DNA from: an uncultured Roseburia sp.
GTDB lineage: Bacteria > Bacillota > Clostridia > Lachnospirales > Lachnospiraceae
DNA: 5,651 nt
Assembly: GCA_947057405.1 (NCBI GenBank)
Contig: CAMSEJ010000173.1
Coordinates: 1 to 5,651, forward strand
Reading direction: 5' to 3'
The notes beneath the pieces are model-generated. The model worked only from the letters and a program-made list of their open reading frames with translations. It searched no databases and was not told the DNA's origin. Each line of letters opens with the position of its first letter. Position 1 is the stretch's first letter. This document shows, in pieces, positions 1 to 4,699 of this stretch. The position numbers were made by a program, and so were the translations under genes.

Positions 1-10
1 ACCAAAAATT

Positions 11-24
11 AAAACATATGTTTT
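11..24. repeat. Perfect 14-bp palindrome
   Basis: AAAACATATGTTTT is a perfect inverted repeat with no central spacer. It lies in AT-rich DNA just left of the terminator at 118-158. It could be a dimeric-regulator operator, but in DNA this AT-rich a chance palindrome is also plausible. No gene start lies nearby to support a regulatory role, and the region left of the window is unseen. Confidence 0.25.
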
Positions 25-117
25 GTGCAATTTTTATTTTTCAAACACGCTCTAGAATAAGTATAACGGATTGGAGAGAAATTTTCAAACATGTCCGGAT
101 AAAGATCCGCGCAATAA

Positions 118-158
118 AAAAGCGGCATCCGTCTGGTTCTCTGTCGGATACCGCTTTT
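118..158. terminator. Bidirectional intrinsic terminator hairpin
   Basis: The arms AAAAGCGGcATCCG (118-131) and CGGATaCCGCTTTT (145-158) pair over 13 of 14 positions around a 13-nt loop, with one C/A mismatch. The U-run is TTTT on the + strand and TTTTTT on the - strand (complement of 116-121), so the hairpin could end transcription from either side, with the - strand reading slightly stronger. It most likely ends a gene left of the window on the + strand, or a - strand transcript from the 160-440 region. No complete gene abuts it inside the window. Confidence 0.75.
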
Positions 159-180
159 AACTTATGCTGTACATGGGAGT

Positions 181-204
181 GTACCTCCTTTATTTTATTT
201 TGTG
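181..204. repeat. Direct repeat copy A (GTACCTCCTTT element)
   Basis: This segment reads GTACCTCCTTT followed by ATTTTATTTTGTG. A diverged second copy lies at 303-328. Both share the exact 11-mer GTACCTCCTTT and a similar T-rich tail ending in G(G)TG. On the - strand it reads AAAGGAGGTAC, a perfect Shine-Dalgarno core, followed 8-9 nt later by an ATG that opens only a five-codon frame (MYSIS, stop) before the terminator at 118-158. On the + strand the same bases resemble the anti-Shine-Dalgarno tail of 16S rRNA. Its function is unknown. Confidence 0.4.
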
Positions 205-209
205 CCTAA

Positions 210-273
210 AACCGGTCAATCCGGTTCCGGCTTTGCAGAATGCAAGAGATACCTTATCAAATAAGGATTTTTT
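210..273 (+). other. Three tandem short stem-loops ending in a T-run
   Basis: Three small perfect hairpins follow one another: AACCGG/CCGGTT (210-215 with 221-226, loop TCAAT), TTGCA/TGCAA (233-237 with 241-245, loop GAA), and CCTTAT/ATAAGG (252-257 with 261-266, loop CAA). The last is followed by ATTTTTT (267-273), as in a weak intrinsic terminator. An alternative stem ATACCT (249-254) with AGGTAT (275-280) overlaps the last hairpin. The arrangement would fit a short structured + strand RNA or a leader, but no strong promoter is evident. The best -10-like match upstream is TATAAC at 62-67, with a poor -35, and it lies before the terminator at 118-158. Confidence 0.3.
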
Positions 274-286
274 GAGGTATTACATA

Positions 287-409
287 ATGATTTTGGTGGA
301 CCGTACCTCCTTTGCTTTGATTTTGGTGTTACTTGGGTTCGTTGCTTTTGATATGTTTATTATATGCGGCAAACGCGGTTTTGTCAATGAAAAATGTGTG
401 CAGGATTGA
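287..409 (+). CDS. Doubtful 40-residue single-pass membrane peptide
   Basis: A 40-codon open frame starts at ATG 287, preceded by GAGG (274-277) about nine bases upstream, a weak but well-spaced ribosome site. The product has a short polar start (MILVDRTS), one hydrophobic stretch at about residues 9-27 interrupted by an aspartate at 22, and a basic, polar tail (GKRGF...). This is consistent with one membrane span and a cytoplasmic C-terminus. The same frame is open upstream to ATG 164, but that start has no ribosome site and would run through the stem-loop cluster. I recognise no family. It overlaps repeat copy B. The T-rich composition alone would produce a hydrophobic reading, so this may be a chance ORF. 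Confidence 0.2.
   Translation: MILVDRTSFALILVLLGFVAFDMFIICGKRGFVNEKCVQD
303..328. repeat. Direct repeat copy B (GTACCTCCTTT element)
   Basis: This is the second, diverged copy of the element at 181-204: GTACCTCCTTT followed by GCTTTGATTTTGGTG. On the - strand it also reads as a strong Shine-Dalgarno core (AAAGGAGGTAC), but the next - strand ATG is about 20 nt away and is followed directly by TAA, so no translated product is evident. The two copies are 122 nt apart, which suggests a local duplication or the remnants of two start regions on the - strand. Confidence 0.4.
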
Positions 410-489
410 TTAGTATATTTTATAATTTGGAACTTATCTATAAATGACAGGACAATCCGTTCCTTCGCCGGCAAAAACAGATCATCTGC

Positions 490-518
490 TTGCCAAAACC
501 GAAAAAAGGCTATATACT
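490..518 (+). promoter_or_regulatory. Sigma-A-type promoter of yjfB
   Basis: The -35 TTGCCA (490-495, 5/6 consensus) and the -10 TATACT (513-518, 5/6) are separated by exactly 17 nt. Transcription would begin near 525, giving a leader of about 27 nt that contains the ribosome site AAGGAGGT (537-544) before the ATG at 552. The spacing and both hexamers agree, so this is the best promoter match in the window. B. subtilis yjfB belongs to the motility (SigD) regulon; I looked for the TAAA / GCCGATAT pattern here and found no well-spaced match. Confidence 0.65.
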
Positions 519-551
519 GAAAATATCCAAATGAATAAGGAGGTGCAAGGT

Positions 552-743
552 ATGGATATTCCCGCATTGTCAATGGCATTATCACAGATAAACGTACAGA
601 ACGATTTCAGTGTGGCCATGCTCAGTAAATCACTGGACACGGGCGAAGCGCTTGGAGAAGGCATGGTAGCAATGATTGACGCGGCCGCCATGGAGCGTTC
701 CGTAACACCGCATATCGGTGGAAATATTGACCTGATGGTATAA
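552..743 (+). CDS. yjfB: YjfB-family putative motility protein
   Basis: The 63-residue product starts MDIPALSMALSQ, has a helical middle (about residues 15-45, containing SVAMLSKSLDTGEALGEGMV), and ends VTPHIGGNIDLMV. The MDIPALS...SQ opening and the 'VTP.(L/I)G.NID' ending are the hallmarks of the YjfB_motility family of small Firmicutes proteins. They are found in flagellated species and, in Bacillus, co-regulated with motility genes; their molecular role is not established. There is no signal peptide or membrane span. The ATG at 552 is chosen because AAGGAGGT (537-544) sits about 8 nt upstream and the family's usual N-terminus begins exactly there. The frame is open upstream to 444, but that extension would cover the promoter. 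The gene appears monocistronic, with its own promoter and a hairpin just after the stop. Confidence 0.88.
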   Translation: MDIPALSMALSQINVQNDFSVAMLSKSLDTGEALGEGMVAMIDAAAMERSVTPHIGGNIDLMV

Positions 744-751
744 ACGCTGTG

Positions 752-782
752 CCCGCTATATCCGGTATGCCGGGATAGCGGG
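752..782 (+). terminator. Hairpin after yjfB, likely terminator or attenuating stem
   Basis: CCCGCTATaTCCGG (752-765) pairs with CCGGGATAGCGGG (770-782) around a TATG loop. This gives 13 pairs, one of them G-U, with one bulged A. It begins 8 nt after the yjfB stop. The downstream sequence is TAAAATTACAC, with no proper U-run, so termination may be incomplete or factor-assisted. Read-through would carry transcription into the GTPase gene at 824. I found no convincing separate promoter in 783-813. Confidence 0.6.
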
Positions 783-823
783 TAAAATTACACATACATT
801 TCAATGGCAGCAGGGAGGGTTAT

Positions 824-2695
824 ATGTCAGAACAACCGGTACCCATAAACAAAATAGAACGTGAAGCAATTTACCGAATCCGTGAATTATATGCCCGGGG
901 AGAAGAATCCTTACTTGGCGCATCCGATGAGGCGGAATATGCCCGGATCCGCTGGATGGCGGCAAAGGCCCTGTTTCCGGAACATCCCTTTTGGCCGCCT
1001 TTGGGGCGCGATTCCGAAATGACTGAATATTTCCGCCTGGTATCCCGGTTTGCTTCAAAAGAACAAGTCGGCAGGCTGATTACCTGCGGCGGCGTAGACG
1101 ACGGCAAATCCACATTGATCGGAAGGATTCTCTACGATACCAAATCCGGGGAAGAACAGGAGGCAATCCGTGCAAACCCGGCGTATCTGCGTGCAGACGG
1201 CAGCGTCGACTATGCTCTTTTGGCGGGTGCGACCGAAGAAGAAGCCAGGCAGGGCATTACCGTACAGGTTTCGTACAGTGCGTTTGACTGGGCGGGCAGC
1301 AGTTTTTTGATGGCAGACGTGCCCGGACATGAGGAATATACGCACAATATGGCGTTTGCCGCTGCAGGGGCGGATACGGCGATTATTATGGTTGCCGCCA
1401 ACAAAGGGCTTGTGCCGCAGACCAGGCGCCATACCCGGATCTGCTGTTTTATGGGGATTCGCAGCCTGATCTTTGCCGTCAATAAAATGGACATGATGTC
1501 CTGTGGGGAGTCGGTATTTTTGCAGATTTCGGAAGAAATCGCTCAGATGATGGAGGCTTTTGCAGACTGTACGTACCGGATTGTACCGGTGTCGGCCAAA
1601 AGAGGCATCAATATGACAAAACCGTCTCGAAATCTGCCCTGGTATTCCGGCGGGACACTGTTGGACGCCATCCGGCAGGCAGAGGTTTTGGAATCCGGGA
1701 AGGCCGGCTGTTTCCTCATGCCCGTTCAGCGAGTCTGCAAATCCAGCCAGATGAAAGGGGCGGTCGTGAAAAAACGCGCTGTACAGGGCGAGGTGCTTTG
1801 CGGCAGCTTAAAGCCCGGGGACGGCGTTTTTATTTATCCGACCGGAACACGTGCGAAAGTCTCTGCCATGTACCGCGCGGATCGGCAGGTGACATCCCTT
1901 GGCGCAGGCGATCCCGCCGCAATTGAGCTGGATCGTGAACTGGATGCCGGACGGGGCTGTATTCTGGCAGGCGAAGACGTGCTGGATGTGACGGACCGGA
2001 TTGAAGCCGACCTTTTGTGGACGTTTGACAACCGGCTGACCCAGGGAAAACGCTACCGGCTTGAGATCGGTACGGCCGCCCAGACCGCAGCCGTTACGAA
2101 AATCTGTTATCAGGTGGACGTCAATACCGGGGAGCACCGGTATGCCGAGTATATTACCAAAAACGGACTGGCACGCTGCGAACTCTGTTTTTCCAAAGCG
2201 GCAGCCGTAACCCGTGAAAAAGAAAACCGCGTTTTGGGCACGCTGCGCCTTTACGACCGGGAAACCGGGGCGTTGGCTGCTTACGGCAATATTATACATA
2301 CGATTTCCGAGGAAGCATTCAAACGGGACGGCCGGGGGATTGCCGCTTCTGAGCGGGAGTCTTGTATGGGGCAGAAGGCGGGGCTGATTTTGCTTAAGCC
2401 GGGGCCTGATACGCAGGAAGCCATGAACTATATTGAGCGTTACCTTCTGCGTATGGGGTTTCACACGATGCAGGCTGCTTTGGACGGGGACGGCAGAAGC
2501 AGGCTTATGCACCTGCGCGGCCTGTTGGATGCGGGACTGATTGTACTGACCTGTGTGCCCGCCAGGGAACGGGAGCGGGCGGAGGCGCTTTTGGATGGCA
2601 GGGAGAGGGTTTTTGACTGCAGCGGGTATGCGCTGGGGGAGGAAATCGGACAGGCGTTAAAGCGGATCCGGGAGTGGGCGTCCGGTCTGATTTAA
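824..2695 (+). CDS. cysN: CysN-like GTPase (sulfate adenylyltransferase subunit 1)
   Basis: In CysN-family enzymes GTP hydrolysis drives the partner CysD to make adenosine phosphosulfate from ATP and sulfate. The translational-GTPase motifs are intact: P-loop GGVDDGKS (89-96), GIT switch I (144-146), DVPGH (165-169; family usually DTPGH), NKMD (220-223) and SAK (257-259). CysN-specific stretches follow: QTRRH (199-203), LPWYSGGTLL (271-280), an EF-Tu-like second domain (about 298-382), and a third domain with VDVNTGEH (431-438) and ENR (467-469).

Three things are odd. About 80 residues precede the P-loop region, against roughly 20-30 in typical CysN. The last ~110 residues resemble the APS kinase of CysNC/NodQ fusions (DGD at 554-556; AGLIVLTCVPARERER at 570-585), but LKPGPDTQEA stands where GLSGAGKT should be, so no kinase activity is expected. 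No cysD lies in the window. The start at 824 is supported by GGGAGGG (813-819). An ATP sulfurylase role is likely but unproven without its partner. Confidence 0.85.
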   Translation: MSEQPVPINKIEREAIYRIRELYARGEESLLGASDEAEYARIRWMAAKALFPEHPFWPPLGRDSEMTEYFRLVSRFASKEQVGRLITCGGVDDGKSTLIGRILYDTKSGEEQEAIRANPAYLRADGSVDYALLAGATEEEARQGITVQVSYSAFDWAGSSFLMADVPGHEEYTHNMAFAAAGADTAIIMVAANKGLVPQTRRHTRICCFMGIRSLIFAVNKMDMMSCGESVFLQISEEIAQMMEAFADCTYRIVPVSAKRGINMTKPSRNLPWYSGGTLLDAIRQAEVLESGKAGCFLMPVQRVCKSSQMKGAVVKKRAVQGEVLCGSLKPGDGVFIYPTGTRAKVSAMYRADRQVTSLGAGDPAAIELDRELDAGRGCILAGEDVLDVTDRIEADLLWTFDNRLTQGKRYRLEIGTAAQTAAVTKICYQVDVNTGEHRYAEYITKNGLARCELCFSKAAAVTREKENRVLGTLRLYDRETGALAAYGNIIHTISEEAFKRDGRGIAASERESCMGQKAGLILLKPGPDTQEAMNYIERYLLRMGFHTMQAALDGDGRSRLMHLRGLLDAGLIVLTCVPARERERAEALLDGRERVFDCSGYALGEEIGQALKRIREWASGLI

Positions 2696-2721
2696 ACGTA
2701 TTTAGAAGGTGTCTCCATTTC

Positions 2722-2750
2722 TTGACAATTTCTTAACAATATGGTAATTT
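2722..2750 (+). promoter_or_regulatory. Promoter of the AGCS symporter gene
   Basis: A perfect -35 TTGACA (2722-2727) is followed after 17 nt by TAATTT (2745-2750). This is a weak -10 hexamer, but it is preceded by a correctly placed TG (2742-2743), giving an extended -10. Transcription would start near 2757, leaving a leader of about 55 nt before the ATG at 2813. That is too short for a glycine riboswitch or T-box, and none is visible. No clear terminator separates the upstream GTPase gene, so read-through is also possible. Confidence 0.55.
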
Positions 2751-2812
2751 TTTCTAAGACATGGAATAGATATAGTTTGTCAGGAAAACACAGGAAAAGG
2801 AGAGGAAAAAGT

Positions 2813-4303
2813 ATGGTTGATTTGATCGCGGGAATCAACGGCAGGATCAACGGTTTCGTGTGGGGGCTGCCCATGCTGGTGCTGTTGGTGGGAACGGGTA
2901 TTTTAATGACGGTGCTGACAAAGGTATTTCAGATTACCCACATCGGGTACTGGATGCGGCATACCCTGGGAAGCATTTTTACAGACAGGCATATTACAAA
3001 ACATACGGGCGAGGACGACCAGTCGATTTCGCAGTTTCAGTCTCTTTGCACGGCGCTTGCCGCTACCATCGGTACAGGCAATATCGTCGGTGTGGCGACC
3101 GCTTTGATTTCCGGCGGGCCGGGGGCGATATTCTGGATGTGGATTGTGGCATTTTTCGGGATGATGAAAAATTATTCGGAAAATGTGCTGGGTATTTTTT
3201 ACCGCAGAAAGAACGACAAAGGGGAATGGAGCGGCGGCGCCATGTATTATCTGCGGGACGGCCTGGGCAGCAAGCCGGGTATGAAACAGGTGGGCGCGGT
3301 GCTTGCGGTGCTGTTTTCTCTGTTCTGCCTGTTCGCATCGTTTGGGATCGGGAACATGAGCCAGATCAATTCGATTGCGGGCAATATGAAAGCGGCGTTT
3401 GGCGTCCCGAATGCCGTGACGGGCGTAGTTCTGATGGTACTGGCCGGCCTGGTGATTTTAGGCGGTATTAAGAGGATTGCCAGCGTTACCGAAAAGCTGG
3501 TTCCGATTATGGCGGTTCTTTACATAGCAGGTGCCCTGTCTGTCTGCGTGATCAATCTGAATCAGTTCGGCGCGGTGTTCGGCGCGATTTTCAAAGGCGC
3601 ATTTGCGTTAAAGGCCGTAGGCGGCGGTATCGTGGGTTCCGGTGTGAAGCTTGCCGTTACCTGGGGGATGAAGCGAGGCGTTTTCTCCAATGAGGCCGGG
3701 CTTGGTTCTTCTGTTATGGTCCATTCAAGCTCGAATGTCAGGGAACCGGTCCGCCAGGGCATGTGGGGGATTTTTGAAGTGTTTGCAGATACAATCGTAG
3801 TCTGTACTCTGACGGCGTTTACGGTACTGTCTTCAGGGCTTGTGGATTTGGAAACGGGAGCCGTATTAAGCCGCTCGGAAGATTCCGCACTGGTCGGGGA
3901 AGCGTTTTCGACGGTGTTCGGTCCGGCGGGTCCGGCGTTTATTGCGGTTGCCATTCTGCTGTTTGCATTTTCGACGGTGCTTGGCTGGAGCCATTACGGC
4001 TCAAAGGCGTTTGAATATCTGTTCGGCTCAAAGGCGACGAATATTTACCGCGTGGTATTTATTGTATTTATTTTAGGCGGGGCGACGATGAGTTTGGAGC
4101 TGGCGTGGGATTTGTCGGATACGTTTAACGGGTTAATGGCAATTCCGAACCTGATAGGCGTCCTTACGCTGTCGCCGGTTGTAGCGAAGATTACAAAGAA
4201 TTATGTAGATCGGAAGATAAAGGGGAAGCGGGAGGAGCCGATGCTTTCCGCATTTCCGGAAATCCAGAGGATGCAGGCACGGGAGTTAAACGAAAGCGAC
4301 TGA
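2813..4303 (+). CDS. AGCS-family sodium:alanine/glycine symporter
   Basis: This 496-residue inner-membrane protein belongs to the alanine-or-glycine:cation symporter family (AlsT/DagA/AgcS type), which imports small neutral amino acids with Na+. About ten to eleven hydrophobic segments are visible, for example at residues 18-36, 105-118, 160-180, 200-218, 318-342, 371-392, 412-428 and 440-458. Family signatures are GTGNIVGVATALISGGPGAI (87-106), KRGVFSNEAGLGS (287-299), EPVRQG (311-316), FADTIVVCTLTAF (324-336), GWSHYGSKAFEYLFG (391-405) and SLELAWDLSD (427-436). Length is normal for the family.

The usual GMA(T)KYAE motif is GMMKNYSEN here (116-124), a modest deviation. The start at 2813 is chosen for the site AGGAGAGG (2798-2805) and the family-typical N-terminus. 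An in-frame ATG at 2741 would lie inside the promoter. It is probably a single-gene unit. Substrate choice among alanine, glycine and serine cannot be read from the sequence. Confidence 0.93.
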   Translation: MVDLIAGINGRINGFVWGLPMLVLLVGTGILMTVLTKVFQITHIGYWMRHTLGSIFTDRHITKHTGEDDQSISQFQSLCTALAATIGTGNIVGVATALISGGPGAIFWMWIVAFFGMMKNYSENVLGIFYRRKNDKGEWSGGAMYYLRDGLGSKPGMKQVGAVLAVLFSLFCLFASFGIGNMSQINSIAGNMKAAFGVPNAVTGVVLMVLAGLVILGGIKRIASVTEKLVPIMAVLYIAGALSVCVINLNQFGAVFGAIFKGAFALKAVGGGIVGSGVKLAVTWGMKRGVFSNEAGLGSSVMVHSSSNVREPVRQGMWGIFEVFADTIVVCTLTAFTVLSSGLVDLETGAVLSRSEDSALVGEAFSTVFGPAGPAFIAVAILLFAFSTVLGWSHYGSKAFEYLFGSKATNIYRVVFIVFILGGATMSLELAWDLSDTFNGLMAIPNLIGVLTLSPVVAKITKNYVDRKIKGKREEPMLSAFPEIQRMQARELNESD

Positions 4304-4304
4304 T

Positions 4305-4324
4305 ATGAAATTTCTGCATTTCAT
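4305..4324 (+). terminator. Weak hairpin after the symporter gene
   Basis: ATGAAAT (4305-4311) and ATTTCAT (4318-4324) form a 7-bp, AT-rich stem with a TTCTGC loop, starting immediately after the stop codon. The following TCTTGCATTTCTCC is only partly T-rich. It may be a weak terminator for the symporter transcript. Any read-through would meet the strong T-box terminator at 4591-4639. Confidence 0.35.
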
Positions 4325-4326
4325 TC

Positions 4327-4355
4327 TTGCATTTCTCCAAAAGCTATGCTACTAT
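4327..4355 (+). promoter_or_regulatory. Probable promoter of the pheS T-box transcript
   Basis: A -35-like TTGCAT (4327-4332) lies 17 nt before an extended -10, TGcTACTAT (TG at 4347-4348, hexamer at 4350-4355). The -35 is weak (3/6) and the extended TG helps compensate. Transcription would begin near 4362, about 20 nt before the first base of Stem I of the T-box. TATAAA at 4353-4358 is an alternative -10, but its spacing to TTGCAT is 20 nt. Confidence 0.5.
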
Positions 4356-4383
4356 AAACCAAGCGATGAATACAATACAGGAA

Positions 4384-4639
4384 CATGCAAGGAAGGTGTC
4401 CAGTAAGCCTCCTCACACATAGCAGAGAGAAAAAGCCGCTGGCTGTAAGCTTTTTCATGTAAGGGGAACGCCGAATATTCGCACCGGAGCAGTATGGGTG
4501 AACGGATTTTTATGGTAGCCCATAACGTTTTGTGCACGTTACGCATAGAATGAGCGCCCGGAATTTTTCCGGGAACCAGGGTGGTATCACGGAGTTATCC
4601 GTCCCTAGAACCAGGGACGGATGGCTCCTTTTATATTTT
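4384..4639 (+). ncRNA. T-box leader sensing uncharged tRNA-Phe
   Basis: This is a cis-acting RNA that binds uncharged tRNA and lets transcription continue into the synthetase gene. Stem I elements are a lower helix GGTG (4395-4398) with CACC (4482-4485), a loop-E-like AGTA (4402-4405), ACAT (4417-4420) with ATGT (4457-4460), the conserved AGAGAG (4424-4429), and an apical stem AAAAAGC (4430-4436) with GCTTTTT (4449-4455) enclosing CGCTGGCTGTAA. UUC at 4478-4480, just before the lower helix, is the phenylalanine specifier and agrees with the downstream pheS. Stem II-like TAACGT (4523-4528) with ACGTTA (4536-4541) and Stem III CCCGGAA (4557-4563) with TTCCGGG (4567-4573) follow. The T-box core is AGGGTGGTATCACGG (4578-4592), whose TGGT (4582-4585) would pair with the ACCA end of tRNA-Phe. 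The antiterminator pairs AGGG (4578-4581) with CCCT (4603-4606) and ACGG (4589-4592) with CCGT (4599-4602). The family call is firm; the exact Stem I pairing is my reading by eye. Confidence 0.93.
4591..4639 (+). terminator. T-box-controlled intrinsic terminator
   Basis: Bases 4591-4606 pair with 4613-4628 over 16 positions (GGAG...CCCT with AGGG...CTCC, including two G-U pairs) around an AGAACC loop. They are followed by a T-rich run (CTTTTATATTTT to 4639). The 5' arm contains ACGG partners and CCGTCCCT, which are also used by the antiterminator, so the two folds exclude each other. Without uncharged tRNA-Phe this hairpin should stop transcription before pheS. Confidence 0.93.
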
Positions 4640-4699
4640 ATATCCATAAAAAGCGAACATTCTGCTTTTTTGCAGAGAAAAAGAAAAAGGAGATATGTT

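Noticed and set aside
18..209. A 63-codon + strand open frame at the left edge
   Set aside because: It runs straight through the terminator hairpin at 118-158, has no ribosome site, and the product looks random.
421..426. A perfect TATAAT -10 box as an alternative yjfB promoter
   Set aside because: No -35-like hexamer lies 16-18 nt upstream (the sequence there is TGTGCAGG), whereas the pair at 490/513 has both elements at ideal spacing.
444..551. A 36-residue N-terminal extension of YjfB from ATG 444
   Set aside because: It would include the promoter at 490-518 and the Shine-Dalgarno at 537-544; the family begins MDIPALS, exactly at 552.
280..585. A 101-codon - strand open frame spanning the yjfB promoter and start
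   Set aside because: It is antisense to the promoter, ribosome site and first codons of yjfB, has no Shine-Dalgarno of its own, and its product resembles no family.
1808..2512. A 234-codon open frame on the - strand inside the CysN-like gene
   Set aside because: It lies wholly antisense to well-supported GTPase domains, has no ribosome site or recognisable motif, and is explained by the GC-biased codons of the + strand gene.
2741..2812. A 24-residue N-terminal extension of the symporter from ATG 2741
   Set aside because: That ATG overlaps the extended -10 region of the promoter, lacks a ribosome site, and adds a basic segment not typical of the family. The ATG at 2813 has a good site and the expected N-terminus.
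2860..3471. A 203-codon + strand open frame in another phase within the symporter gene
   Set aside because: The overlapping frame encodes the conserved AGCS signatures; this one gives a low-complexity Arg/Gly/Asp-rich shadow with no motif.
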